A DNA stretch of 64,000 bases from Bacteroidota bacterium (GCA_020832235.1 JAFIEZ010000006.1:1-64000), one strand, 5' to 3'; counted from the stretch's first letter, positions 26,641-36,377 are shown. Translations and numbers: made by a program. Notes: generated from the sequence alone by a model not told the origin.

Positions 26641-26670
26641 GTATTCTTGTTCATTGTATTCTTGTTCATT
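26641..26670. repeat. 15-bp perfect tandem duplication upstream of the propeller gene
   Basis: GTATTCTTGTTCATT occurs twice back to back (26641-26655 and 26656-26670). On the minus strand each copy carries an ATG followed by codons for NKNT, opening a 31-codon frame that overlaps the propeller gene start. Confidence 0.9.
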
Positions 26671-26762
26671 GGCTTCCCATCCCCCCATAAAATCAAGCTA
26701 AATATAGTGTCGGTTAAAAAAACTACCCAACTTAGATTGAAACGTATTAATTTTGTAACAAA

Positions 26763-28403
26763 TCAGTCCTGCACATACACATCCGGCAGATCATTCTCGT
26801 ATAGCACCACATCGCCCTGAGCGAGGTTTTGCTGCAACCAGGCGTTGGCCTCGAACAACGATTTTACCACCATGGTCTGCTCAGACGGATACCCCGAGGC
26901 TTTGAGTCCCTCTTGAATGGGTTTCGTTTGCTTGTCCCCGACCAGAATAACCTGCTCGATACCCGAAGCGCCAATATGCTCGCCAAAACGGAAGTTTTCC
27001 TCAGCTTCTACATCGCCCAGCTCAACCATTCCGGGCGTAACCAGTACGCGTTTACCTCCCTGAAATGCGGCCAGCACGTCTATGGCATTTCGGGCTCCAA
27101 CGGGGTTCGAGTTAAAGGCATCATCAATCACCGTGTACACGCCATTCGATTTCAACTGCAACCGGTGTTCAACGGGTTCAATACGGGATGCGGCCAGGGC
27201 CAGGGTTTCCATGCGTAATCCGAGGTGGTGGCCTACCGCGAAGCCTAGCAAAATATTATGCACATTGTGTTGACCCAGTAACGAAGTACTTACCTGTACC
27301 TGAGCTCCATCTTTATGCACCACCGTAAACGAGCACCCATCCGTACCATACCGGATATTCGTTGCAGTGAAGTCACCTTGAGCCAAACCAGCCGTAATCA
27401 CCGAAATATCGTTGCGCCGCGCAGCTTGCTCCATCACGCGATGATCGTCGGCATTTACCACAGCCAGCTCACCGGGGTGCAATGCCTGTATAAGTTCGCC
27501 CTTGGTTTTAGCAATAACCTCTTGTGAACCAAATGTTTCAAGGTGTGCCTTACCAATATTTATAAGCATCGATATATTCGGATGTGCGATGTCGCACAGC
27601 TCGGCTATATTTCCCGGGTAGCGTGCACCCATTTCCAAGATGAGTACCTGGTGGTGCGACTGTAAATCGTTATTGATTACCTTGCAAATTCCCATCGGCG
27701 TGTTGAAACTGCCGGGCGTAAAGCACACCGAGAACCGCTCCGATAACATCGTCGCCAGTGCAAATTTAGTGCTCGTTTTACCGTAGCTGCCGGTGATGCC
27801 AATGACTACCAGTTCGGGCATGGAGGCTAATTTTTTCTGCGCCGATTTTATGAATCCACGTTGAATGTAATGTTCAACCGGCTTGGTGATTAGTCCGGCA
27901 AAAAGCACAATAAATGGAACCAATATTACCCCAAAAACCCATCCAAATGCCTGCATATACACATCCGGCACCACGGCTTGACCATATCTCGACACAAACA
28001 GCCCAAATACAGGGAAAACCAACACCATCAAAATAACCGGCACAAGCAAGCGCTGGACCCTGGCAGTGTACACGAGCGGTTTCTTCTCTTTACGTTTATA
28101 CAAATCGACCGGCCAGAACCAGACAATCAAGAATACCGAAATAATTACTACCGGAGCTGTAGGCGTGAAACGATGCCCAATAAATACAACAAAAACCAGT
28201 AATAAAATGTTTGCAAGTGCATGCGTGCCATTGAGAACATGTGAGTTCCAGTTCACTTTCATCCACTGCCAGAATTCATTGAGCTTATACCCTGACTGCT
28301 GAAACATGTGCACATAAAAACGGGTACGCCAGTATAAATGCCGAAGCATCACCACACTGAGCAGAAAGAGCAAAATCTGGATAATCAGTAAATAGGTAGC
28401 CAA
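26763..28403 (-). CDS. MurF-type Mur ligase with N-terminal membrane domain
   Basis: MurF adds D-Ala-D-Ala to UDP-MurNAc-tripeptide, the last cytoplasmic step of peptidoglycan precursor synthesis. Residues 1-180 hold about six hydrophobic helices, followed by a standard Mur ligase from about 195: P-loop GITGSYGKTSTK (202-213), FNTPMGI, LEMGARYPGNI and the C-terminal DDAFNSNP and GMVELG. The usual MurF N-terminal UMP-binding domain is absent, its place taken by the membrane region. It could instead be a paralogue acting on another Mur-like substrate. It is divergent from the nucleotidyltransferase gene. Confidence 0.85.
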   Translation of the reverse strand: MATYLLIIQILLFLLSVVMLRHLYWRTRFYVHMFQQSGYKLNEFWQWMKVNWNSHVLNGTHALANILLLVFVVFIGHRFTPTAPVVIISVFLIVWFWPVDLYKRKEKKPLVYTARVQRLLVPVILMVLVFPVFGLFVSRYGQAVVPDVYMQAFGWVFGVILVPFIVLFAGLITKPVEHYIQRGFIKSAQKKLASMPELVVIGITGSYGKTSTKFALATMLSERFSVCFTPGSFNTPMGICKVINNDLQSHHQVLILEMGARYPGNIAELCDIAHPNISMLINIGKAHLETFGSQEVIAKTKGELIQALHPGELAVVNADDHRVMEQAARRNDISVITAGLAQGDFTATNIRYGTDGCSFTVVHKDGAQVQVSTSLLGQHNVHNILLGFAVGHHLGLRMETLALAASRIEPVEHRLQLKSNGVYTVIDDAFNSNPVGARNAIDVLAAFQGGKRVLVTPGMVELGDVEAEENFRFGEHIGASGIEQVILVGDKQTKPIQEGLKASGYPSEQTMVVKSLFEANAWLQQNLAQGDVVLYENDLPDVYVQD

Positions 28404-28538
28404 CAGAACGTGGGGATTAAAGATGAAAGGATACGTAACGATTGAGAATCAATAAATCATGCACTGAATTCGCTAAATATAGCAAGTTCTTCTATCTTTA
28501 GCGGGTCATGAAACCCTAACACAAGAGAAACCAACAGG

Positions 28539-29540
28539 ATGAAATTAATAATTCCGATGGCTGGGAAAGGTACACGTCTTCGTCCGCACTCCCATACCAC
28601 ACCAAAGCCACTGCTTCCGGTTGCAGGAACAACGATTGTTGAGCGTATTGTAGAAACTTTCGCACGAACGATAGACCGCAAAGTTGAAGAAATCGTATTC
28701 GTTTTAGGCGATTTCGGCGACGACGTTAAAAAGAATCTTACCGAAATTAGTGCCCGTCAAGGCGCGACGGCCAGTTTTTATAAGCAGGATGTTGCCCGTG
28801 GCACTGCCCATGCCGTTTTTTGCGCCGCCGAGAAGCTGGTGGGCGAAGTTATCATCGTTTTCGCCGATACGTTGTTCGATACCGCTGAAAAAGTGACCGT
28901 TGACGACGCCGACAGTGTGATTTGGCTCAAAGAAGTGGAAGATCCATCCCGTTTCGGCGTTGCCGTACAAGACTCCGACGGACGCATCACCAGTTTCGTT
29001 GAAAAACCATCCGAGCCGATTTCAAACATGGCCATTATCGGCGTGTATTATTTCAAGGATGGCAAAGGCCTGCACGACCATATCAAACGCCTCATCGACA
29101 ACAACATTACCGGTCATGGCAACGAATACCAGCTTACCGACGCCATCGACGCGCTTCTCAAAGAAGGCAAGGTATTTAAGTCAGCAACCGTGGATGAGTG
29201 GCTGGATTGCGGCACGATTCCCGCATGGCTCGATACCAGTAACGTGATCCTGAAGAAAGAGCAGCAGCAGGTGGATGCAAGCAAGTTCCCGGGCACGGAA
29301 GTTATTCAACCTGTTTACATCGGCGAAGGCGCTCAGATTGAAGGATCTGTGGTTGGTCCTTATGCGAGTATTGCCGCCGGTGCTGTTGTGAAAGGCTCAA
29401 AAGTTGCCAACACAATTGTGCTCGATAGAGCAAAAGTTGTAGAATCGGAGCTGAACGGCGCTACTGTCGGATTCGATGCGGAAGTGCATGGATTCAAGGG
29501 CGAAGCACATATCGGCGACCATAGTGTGGTAAAAAGCTGA
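28539..29540 (+). CDS. Sugar-phosphate nucleotidyltransferase with left-handed beta-helix tail
   Basis: The 333-residue enzyme should couple a sugar-1-phosphate to an NTP. The N-terminal pyrophosphorylase signature MAGKGTRLRPHSHTTPKPLLP is split by nothing and complete; ADTLFD, VEKP and GTIPAWLDTSN follow. Hexapeptide-like repeats fill about 255-333 (GEGAQIEGSVVGPYASIAAG). This resembles RmlA-long or GlmU-like glucose/GlcNAc transferases, and the exact sugar is uncertain. A strong terminator follows the stop. Confidence 0.88.
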   Translation: MKLIIPMAGKGTRLRPHSHTTPKPLLPVAGTTIVERIVETFARTIDRKVEEIVFVLGDFGDDVKKNLTEISARQGATASFYKQDVARGTAHAVFCAAEKLVGEVIIVFADTLFDTAEKVTVDDADSVIWLKEVEDPSRFGVAVQDSDGRITSFVEKPSEPISNMAIIGVYYFKDGKGLHDHIKRLIDNNITGHGNEYQLTDAIDALLKEGKVFKSATVDEWLDCGTIPAWLDTSNVILKKEQQQVDASKFPGTEVIQPVYIGEGAQIEGSVVGPYASIAAGAVVKGSKVANTIVLDRAKVVESELNGATVGFDAEVHGFKGEAHIGDHSVVKS

Positions 29541-29558
29541 TTTTTTTATCTTCCTAGA

Positions 29559-29590
29559 AGCGGGTGGCGTTAACGTCATCCGCTTTTTTT
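29559..29590 (+). terminator. Intrinsic terminator after the nucleotidyltransferase gene
   Basis: AGCGGGTGGC (29559-29568) pairs with GTCATCCGCT (29575-29584), ten pairs with two G-U, around a 6-nt loop, and is followed by seven T. It lies 18 bp past the stop at 29540. Confidence 0.85.
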
Positions 29591-29810
29591 ATGCCCGTAA
29601 ATTAACCGTAAGTCCGATTGCTATTCACGACTGTATGCGCCATAACGTATCGCTACTATACACGCCTTGCGCTGATTGAGGCGGTACGAAACCAATGTTC
29701 TCTGATGTAGCCGAACCGAGAAGGTAACCAAGCGCCTCACTCAATCCCGCGTGCTTCCTCATACTGCCTGACGAGGTGTGAATACCATCCAGCCAGCTGA
29801 CGCAATAACG

Positions 29811-30251
29811 TCACTTAATGAGCGTAATCACGCAGTTTACGTGCTGAATGATGTAATTGGTAACACCTCCACTCAGCAAATCGGTAATTTTCCACTGATA
29901 ATCTGCCCCACCCATAATCAAGTGGTCAATATTGTTGGCTTTCACCGTTTCAACGATGGCCTGCCGAGGCTCACCAATAAGAATAATCGTATTCACATGC
30001 TCATCTGTTCCGGCTATATCCTGAAAATATTGACGCGCCTCGGCCAACACCTTTTTCCCACTTTGTTTTTTTGCGTCAGCATCAGCTCCGCCAGCACCTC
30101 CTCTTCTGGGATCAGGCACTATATTCAGCAGCAGTACATTAGGTTTCGGACTCATGCAGGCATACAGACGCGCAGCATATTCCACCGACATTGTAGCGTA
30201 TTTTGTTCCATCCGTGGCTATGAGCCAGTTTTGTGGCAAATTCATCGTCAT
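29811..30251 (-). CDS. Universal stress protein (UspA family)
   Basis: The 146-residue protein fits a single Usp domain: the first strand LIATDGTKYA (normally VxxDGS), VLLLNIVPDP, and a C-terminal IDHLIMGGADYQW in place of the usual GxRGxS. The final Gly-x2-Gly-x9-Gly-(S/T) ATP motif is degenerate (GGADYQWKITDLLSGGVTN). Usp proteins bind ATP or act as stress chaperones. A Gly/Ala/Asp-rich insert (RRGGAGGADADAKK) follows strand 2. It lies 96 bp downstream of the CDF transporter gene on the same strand, so co-expression is possible. Confidence 0.88.
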   Translation of the reverse strand: MTMNLPQNWLIATDGTKYATMSVEYAARLYACMSPKPNVLLLNIVPDPRRGGAGGADADAKKQSGKKVLAEARQYFQDIAGTDEHVNTIILIGEPRQAIVETVKANNIDHLIMGGADYQWKITDLLSGGVTNYIIQHVNCVITLIK

Positions 30252-30347
30252 ATATCGTTGAAAGTTTAAGGATGTCGGTTACTAACAAAGTATCGGTTCA
30301 TTTTTCCAATAACGCAATGCTCCCATTACAGCAACCTCCCCACGAGG

Positions 30348-31280
30348 CTACATCATTTTGTCTATAGCGTCGTTCTCATATGTACCCTTAAGCTTTTTAT
30401 GTGCAATGGCATGGGTTTGTTCCGGTTCAAGATGCAATGTTACCACAGCATCCCCATCAACCGATGTCATTATTCGACGCTCCAGCTCCGTGCCAATATC
30501 GTGGGCCTCCTCCAGACGAATATCTTTATCAAAAAGCACATGCAGCTCAATCCAGGTTGTTCGGCCCGCCCGACGATGCCTCAAACCATGCCACCCTTTT
30601 ATTTTTTCTGGCATATCGTTGTTAAGAACGTATCGAATACATCGATCCTGTTCTTCATCACGCTCATCCATAATGCCACGATACGCAAAACGCACCAAGT
30701 TATATCCTTCATACATAATGTACGTAGCCACCAAGATGGCAACGATGGAATCAAGCAGGGTGAAATTTGTCCACTTAATCAGAATTAAGGTCACTATCAC
30801 GCCGCCGCTGGTCCATACATCGGTTAATGTGTGTTTAGCATTACCAATAATGATATTGTTTTTATTGGCTTTACCTACGTACATCAAATAGCTTCCAAGC
30901 GCCAGATTAATAACACCGGCCGCCGCTATGACCATAATACCCTGCTCAAGATTTTCGGGCTCCAAACCCAGCACAAGGTGACGGATTGATTGATAAATGA
31001 TGGTAATACCGGCAATGATAATTACCGATCCTTCAACCCCGACCGATAAAAACTCGATGCGTTCATGACCATACGGATGCTTCTCGTCGGGCGGTTTCAT
31101 GCTTAAATACACACCATACATAGAAAAGCCCACCGCAAGCATATGTACCACAGACTCGGCCATATCAGATAGTACGGCGTTAGAACCCGTCAGTAAATAA
31201 CCGAAGAATTTTATGAGAAAAGAAACAATGGATACCGCAAAGCTAATACGAATCGCATTTTTAACAGCATTATTTACCAT
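30348..31280 (-). CDS. Cation diffusion facilitator (CDF) family metal exporter
   Basis: This 310-residue inner-membrane antiporter exports divalent metal in exchange for protons. Six hydrophobic helices precede a C-terminal cytoplasmic ferredoxin-like domain (about 215-290: WHGLRHRRAGRTTWIELHVLFD). Helix 5 carries HTLTDVWTS, the usual His/Asp pair. Helix 2 reads SDMAESVVH, unlike the DxxxD of zinc transporters. The signature PPDEKHPYGHERIEF is intact. Metal preference cannot be assigned. Confidence 0.93.
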   Translation of the reverse strand: MVNNAVKNAIRISFAVSIVSFLIKFFGYLLTGSNAVLSDMAESVVHMLAVGFSMYGVYLSMKPPDEKHPYGHERIEFLSVGVEGSVIIIAGITIIYQSIRHLVLGLEPENLEQGIMVIAAAGVINLALGSYLMYVGKANKNNIIIGNAKHTLTDVWTSGGVIVTLILIKWTNFTLLDSIVAILVATYIMYEGYNLVRFAYRGIMDERDEEQDRCIRYVLNNDMPEKIKGWHGLRHRRAGRTTWIELHVLFDKDIRLEEAHDIGTELERRIMTSVDGDAVVTLHLEPEQTHAIAHKKLKGTYENDAIDKMM

Positions 31281-31441
31281 TTCTTCGGATTAATTGCTTA
31301 TTCAAACTTTCGCTTCCAAATTAATCATCTGCGGCTGAATGACAACCATAAGACTCGTATTTTATACAATCTGCCACCTGGTGACCTGTATATTTTATTT
31401 TTATTCCTTCACATATTCTGCAAATAAGTGCATGTATGTGA

Positions 31442-32914
31442 ATGAGTTGGGTAATGTACATATCGGGTACTTCAATTAGTTTTAAAATACAATTAGTTTT
31501 GACCGGTCTCGACCCCAAACACGATAAACTTTTTACGCTGGTCTCGGATGCCGCCTCGCATATTGGTCAACCTGTATATGTGGTCGGTGGATATGTACGT
31601 GACTACTATCTGAACCGTCTTTCTTTAAAAGAACAGCCCGATATCGATTTTGTAACCGTGGGATCGGGAATTGCCCTTGCCGAAGAAGTTGCACACCGGC
31701 TCGGCACCGAAAGTCTGAATATTTTCAAACAGTTTGGCACAGCCCATATAAAATGGCATGGAATAGACCTTGAGTTTGTAGGTGCTCGAAAAGAAAGCTA
31801 TCAACGCGATTCCAGAAAACCCATTGTAGAGGATGGAACCGTTGAAGATGACCAAAAACGACGTGATTTCACCATCAATGCCCTATCATGGTCCCTGAAC
31901 ACGGAAGACTTCGGCACCCTGATTGATCCGTTCGGCGGAGTGCAAGACATGCAAAATCGACTAATTCGCACGCCATTGGATCCGCATGAGACATTCAGTG
32001 ACGACCCCCTCCGTATGCTACGAGCCGCCCGGTTTGCCACACAACTTGGTTTTAGTATTCATGAAGAAACACGGCAAGCCATGCACCGTATGGCTGAGCG
32101 GTTAGCAATTATCTCGCAAGAGCGCATTGTTGATGAGCTGAATAAAATTATAATGTCACCCATTCCTTCTTCAGGATTTCGAATATTATTCGAGACAGAT
32201 CTTCTGAATCAGTTCTTCCCGGAAATGTGCGACCTACACGGGGTTAAAGTTGTTAATAACATCCGGCACAAAGATAACTTCTGGCACACTCTGGAGGTTT
32301 TAGACAATGTTGCCCGAGTATCAGACAACCTATGGCTTCGCTGGGCCGCCATTATGCACGACATTGCAAAACCTCCCACACAACGTTTCGTACCGGGAAT
32401 TGGGTGGACCTTCCACGGTCACGACGCACTGGGTGGCAGCTGGACAAAGCGCATATTCGCTCGTTTAGGTCTGCCTCTGGATGAGCGTATGAAATACGTT
32501 CGGAAACTCGTGCGCCTACATCTGCGTCCTATTGCATTGGTTAGCGAAGAAGTAAGCGACAGTGCCATTCGAAGATTGCTATTTGAAGCAGGCGACGACA
32601 TTGATGACCTGATGACCTTGTGCAGAGCCGATATCACCAGTAAAAACGACGCTAAAGTAAAGCGATATCTCAAAAACTTCGACCATGTTGTTCTGCGCAT
32701 GCAGGAAGTTGAAGAACAAGATAAGCTCCGAAACTGGCAACCACCGGTTAAAGGCGACGAAATAATGTCGAAACTGGAACTCAAACCCGGCCCGGATGTT
32801 GGAAAAATCAAAAAAGCTATTGAGGAAGCCATCCTTGAAGGTGAAATACCAAACGAGTATGAAGCCGCGTTGGCATTTATGTACCGAATCAAAGATGACG
32901 TTCTAAAAACATGA
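31442..32914 (+). CDS. CCA tRNA nucleotidyltransferase / poly(A)-polymerase family with HD domain
   Basis: The 490-residue enzyme adds or repairs the CCA end of tRNA, or acts as a related polymerase. The class II nucleotidyltransferase core shows GGYVRD (49-54), the catalytic DID (67-69), EDDQKRRDFTINAL and DPLRMLRAARFA. A C-terminal HD domain has HTLEVL and AAIMHDIAKP; a CCA enzyme with an HD domain can also remove 2',3'-cyclic phosphate. The start at 31442 adds about 25 residues before the core and is uncertain. The last 4 nt overlap ispE (ATGA), implying translational coupling. Confidence 0.92.
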   Translation: MSWVMYISGTSISFKIQLVLTGLDPKHDKLFTLVSDAASHIGQPVYVVGGYVRDYYLNRLSLKEQPDIDFVTVGSGIALAEEVAHRLGTESLNIFKQFGTAHIKWHGIDLEFVGARKESYQRDSRKPIVEDGTVEDDQKRRDFTINALSWSLNTEDFGTLIDPFGGVQDMQNRLIRTPLDPHETFSDDPLRMLRAARFATQLGFSIHEETRQAMHRMAERLAIISQERIVDELNKIIMSPIPSSGFRILFETDLLNQFFPEMCDLHGVKVVNNIRHKDNFWHTLEVLDNVARVSDNLWLRWAAIMHDIAKPPTQRFVPGIGWTFHGHDALGGSWTKRIFARLGLPLDERMKYVRKLVRLHLRPIALVSEEVSDSAIRRLLFEAGDDIDDLMTLCRADITSKNDAKVKRYLKNFDHVVLRMQEVEEQDKLRNWQPPVKGDEIMSKLELKPGPDVGKIKKAIEEAILEGEIPNEYEAALAFMYRIKDDVLKT

Positions 32915-33786
32915 GCAACTATACGTACATAGCAAAATCATATGCAAAGATAAATTTGGGACTGCGTATCACCGAGCGGCTCCCGAACGGTTATCATACG
33001 TTGCAAACCGGATTTGTATTTATTAATTGGTACGATAAGCTGCAGGTAACCAGGTCGCATGAAACTTTGTTTCGTTGCAGTAATAAAGATTTGAGTACCG
33101 GTGAGGCCAATCTTGTAATGAAAGCCGTTAAACGGATGAGCCGTGAGGTGGGCCAGTCGCTCAACTACCACATCCAGCTGAGTAAAATGATTCCCATGGG
33201 AGCTGGTCTGGGCGGCGGCAGCAGTAATGCAGCACAGATGCTGCATATGATCAACGAAATTGAACAGTTAGGCTACACGAACGATGATCTGGCAGAGATT
33301 GGCCTTGAACTAGGGGCAGATGTCCCTATTTTTGTGCATGGGAAAACAGCAATGGCACAAGGTATTGGCGAAAAACTCACGTTTACCAACATCCAGCCCG
33401 ACATGCACATCGTAACCGTCTACCCGGGCTTCGAAAGCAGCACCGCAGAAGCCTATACATATTGCCAACCCTATCAAGATGAAGCATTAAACGTGGATAA
33501 AGTACTTACCGAATATCCTGTAGATGATTGGAGTACTTTTCTGGTGAACGATCTGGAACCCCCCGTGATTCAAATTCACCCATTCGTGGGCTTACTCAAG
33601 GATCAATTTTATGAAATGGGGGCAATTTACGCAGCCATGAGTGGCAGCGGGTCATCGGTATTCGGCTTGTACAACCATGAGTTTGCAGCTATTGAAGCCT
33701 TCGAGTACCTCAAACAAGAGGGGTATCAGGCCAACCTCACAACCCCTCTTTTCAGTCCAGATAACCGGATTATTCGTAAAAGCTGA
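32911..33786 (+). CDS. ispE: 4-diphosphocytidyl-2-C-methyl-D-erythritol kinase IspE
   Basis: IspE phosphorylates CDP-methylerythritol in the MEP route to isoprenoids. The 291-residue GHMP kinase has the N-terminal SYAKINLGLRI with RLPNGYHTL, the ATP loop PMGAGLGGGSSNAA (95-108), ADVPIF, and the C-terminal AMSGSGSSVFGLY. The ATG overlaps the cca stop by 4 nt. After the stop a T6 run is preceded by only a weak AACCG/CGGTT pairing, so a terminator is doubtful. Confidence 0.96.
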   Translation: MSNYTYIAKSYAKINLGLRITERLPNGYHTLQTGFVFINWYDKLQVTRSHETLFRCSNKDLSTGEANLVMKAVKRMSREVGQSLNYHIQLSKMIPMGAGLGGGSSNAAQMLHMINEIEQLGYTNDDLAEIGLELGADVPIFVHGKTAMAQGIGEKLTFTNIQPDMHIVTVYPGFESSTAEAYTYCQPYQDEALNVDKVLTEYPVDDWSTFLVNDLEPPVIQIHPFVGLLKDQFYEMGAIYAAMSGSGSSVFGLYNHEFAAIEAFEYLKQEGYQANLTTPLFSPDNRIIRKS

Positions 33787-33813
33787 CGGTTTTTTCGTAT
33801 TATTATTTCAAAC

Positions 33814-33836
33814 GTAAGCGCTTACATAATTGTAAG
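33814..33836. promoter_or_regulatory. LacI-family-type operator upstream of glycogen phosphorylase
   Basis: GTAAGCGCTTAC (33814-33825) is a perfect 12-bp palindrome with the central CG dyad typical of LacI/GalR-family and CcpA cre-like operators. It overlaps a second inverted repeat, CTTACA/TGTAAG (33821-33836). The site lies 31-53 bp before the glgP ATG, where a bound repressor would block transcription. No LacI-family regulator gene is in the window. Confidence 0.6.
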
Positions 33837-33866
33837 TTAAATAAAATCAACTAACTCAAGTAAAGT

Positions 33867-36335
33867 ATGGGAAAGGTTTCAAAAATTGAACCTCGTAAGG
33901 GATTAGATAAGGCATCTATCAAAGATGGGATTAAAGAACATTTACGCTATACATTAGCGAAAGATGAATTTTCAAAAACAGAATGGGATCAGTACAGAAG
34001 TGTTGTTCTTGCAATCATGGATCGCTTGCACGACAAGTGGCTCGACTCGCAGCAAAAGTATCATAACAATGACGAAAAGCGGGTTTATTACATTTCGATG
34101 GAGTTTTTGATCGGGCGAATGCTCGACAATGCGCTCATCAATCTTGGCATTCAAGACGATGTAAGAGAAGTGCTGGCTGAAATCGGCATAGATTACGATG
34201 AACTTCGCGAAGTGGAGTCGGATGCCGCTCTCGGAAACGGTGGCCTCGGTCGTCTCGCGGCTTGTTTCCTCGACTCGATGGCATCTCTGGGAATTGCAGG
34301 ATACGGGTATGGTATACGCTATGACTATGGTATATTCCTGCAACGAATCATAGACGGTTACCAGGTAGAGCGCCCCGATACCTGGCTACGCTTCGGAAAT
34401 CCATGGGATGTAATCAGGCCTCACACGCTTTATCCGGTCCATTTCTACGGTCAGTCGGTACCTTATCACGACGAAGAAGGGAATCTGCGTTTTCGTTGGG
34501 AAAACACTCAGAAAGTAATGGCTGTTGCATACGATATGCCCGTTCCAGGATTCAAAAACGATGTTGTAAACAACCTTCGCCTGTGGAAAGCTGCCTCACC
34601 TAAATCTATTGATTTGAGCAGCTTCAATCAGGGTGAGTATATCAACGCCGTGCGCGACATGCAACTGCACGAAAATATCTCACGAGTCCTGTACCCCAAC
34701 GACAAAGTGTTTGTAGGACAAGAGCTTCGGCTTAAGCAGGAATACTTTTTGGTAACTGCAACCCTGCAAGATATCATACATCGCTATAAAAAGAAGCACA
34801 GCGATATGACAAAGTTCCACGAAAAAGTGGCCATTCAGTGCAACGATACGCATCCTAACCTGGCCATCCCGGAATTGATGCGGATTTTGATGGATGAGGA
34901 AGGCTTCGACTGGGATACATCCTGGGGTATTACTACCAAAACTATTGCATACACCAACCACACCATTCTGCCGGAGGCCCTGGAAAAATGGCCTGTATCG
35001 CTTATGCGAAACATGTTGCCACGCCACTTGCAAATTATCTATGAAATCAACCGAAGATTTCTGGATGATGTACATGCCCGCTACGGTGACGACATTAACC
35101 GTGTTCGTCGCATGAGTATTATCTCGGAAGGCGAACAACCTTCTGTTCAAATGGCTAATCTGGGCATTGTTGGAGCGCATAAAGTGAACGGTGTTGCAGC
35201 GCTGCACTCAAAACTTATCGTAAAAACCATCTTTAAGGATTTCTACGAAATGATGCCGGAGAAATTCACCAACAAAACGAATGGTATTACCCCGCGCAGA
35301 TGGCTCAGACAGTGTAACCCCGAACTTGCGACAGCAATTACCGATAAAATTGGGGAAGGCTGGACAACCAACTTAAGCGAGCTCAAGAAAATCGACAAAC
35401 TGGCAACCAACAAAACATTTGTTAAGAAATTTGCCAAAATTAAGTATGACAACAAGGTTAAATTAGCCAATCACATCAAAGATGAATTAGGTGTAGATAT
35501 TAATCCTGATTCCATCTTCGATGTACAGATTAAGCGGATCCATGAGTATAAGCGTCAGCTTCTGCTTGCTATGCATACCATCGCTTTATACAACCGCATT
35601 AAAGCCAATCCAGATGCGCCGTTCACACCCAGAACGGTAATTATTGCAGGTAAGGCTGCTCCCGGTTACACCATGGCTAAGCTGTTTATCAAATTCATCA
35701 ACAGTGTTGGCGATGTAATCAATAACGATCCTGAAGTGGGTAATAAGCTGAAAATGGTATTTTTACCGAATTACAGTGTATCTCTGGCCGAGAAAATTAT
35801 TCCCGCTGCAGATTTATCGGAACAGATATCAACGGCTGGGATGGAGGCTTCTGGAACCGGCAACATGAAATTTGCCCTTAATGGTGCTGTTACCATTGGT
35901 ACACTCGATGGAGCCAACGTTGAAATCAAAGAAGAAGTCGGCGACGAAAACATTTATATCTTCGGTCTTAAGGTTGAAGAAATTGATGAAATCCGTCAAC
36001 GAGGGTACAACCCATGGGATCATTATCACGCAAGTGAGGAACTCCGTAAGGTTGTAGATCAGATTCGAAGTGGATTCTTCACCCCTGATCAGCCAAATCT
36101 CTTTGACACCATCAGCCATACCCTGCTTGATGGAGGTGATTACTACATGCTAATGGCCGACTTCGACGCCTATGTACAGGCCCAGAAAGACGTGGAAGCG
36201 TTGTATAATGACACCGACAAATGGTTCAAGGTTGCAATTCATAACGTTGCGCGTATCGGCAAGTTCTCTTCCGACAGAACGATTTCTGATTACGCCAGCG
36301 AAATTTGGGGACTTGATGGCTTTAAGCACTCCTGA
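33867..36335 (+). CDS. glgP: Glycogen / alpha-glucan phosphorylase
   Basis: GlgP (GT35) releases glucose-1-phosphate from glycogen chain ends. The 822-residue length is normal. Visible motifs are YYISMEFLIGRMLDNAL, ALGNGGLGRLAACFLDS, the NDTHP segment, and the PLP site EASGTGNMKFALNGA with Lys668. It pairs functionally with malQ and glgB 10 kb away. The upstream LacI-type palindrome suggests control by a sugar-responsive repressor, which is inference. Assignment is firm. Confidence 0.97.
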   Translation: MGKVSKIEPRKGLDKASIKDGIKEHLRYTLAKDEFSKTEWDQYRSVVLAIMDRLHDKWLDSQQKYHNNDEKRVYYISMEFLIGRMLDNALINLGIQDDVREVLAEIGIDYDELREVESDAALGNGGLGRLAACFLDSMASLGIAGYGYGIRYDYGIFLQRIIDGYQVERPDTWLRFGNPWDVIRPHTLYPVHFYGQSVPYHDEEGNLRFRWENTQKVMAVAYDMPVPGFKNDVVNNLRLWKAASPKSIDLSSFNQGEYINAVRDMQLHENISRVLYPNDKVFVGQELRLKQEYFLVTATLQDIIHRYKKKHSDMTKFHEKVAIQCNDTHPNLAIPELMRILMDEEGFDWDTSWGITTKTIAYTNHTILPEALEKWPVSLMRNMLPRHLQIIYEINRRFLDDVHARYGDDINRVRRMSIISEGEQPSVQMANLGIVGAHKVNGVAALHSKLIVKTIFKDFYEMMPEKFTNKTNGITPRRWLRQCNPELATAITDKIGEGWTTNLSELKKIDKLATNKTFVKKFAKIKYDNKVKLANHIKDELGVDINPDSIFDVQIKRIHEYKRQLLLAMHTIALYNRIKANPDAPFTPRTVIIAGKAAPGYTMAKLFIKFINSVGDVINNDPEVGNKLKMVFLPNYSVSLAEKIIPAADLSEQISTAGMEASGTGNMKFALNGAVTIGTLDGANVEIKEEVGDENIYIFGLKVEEIDEIRQRGYNPWDHYHASEELRKVVDQIRSGFFTPDQPNLFDTISHTLLDGGDYYMLMADFDAYVQAQKDVEALYNDTDKWFKVAIHNVARIGKFSSDRTISDYASEIWGLDGFKHS

Positions 36336-36377
36336 CGAGTGCTTTACATCATTTTCCAACCTGTTACGGATTGAAAT

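Noticed and set aside
29673-29747. tRNA-like fold with GATTGAG and CTCAATC ends
   Set aside because: No T-loop, no anticodon arm of the right size and no CCA-type end; probably chance pairing.
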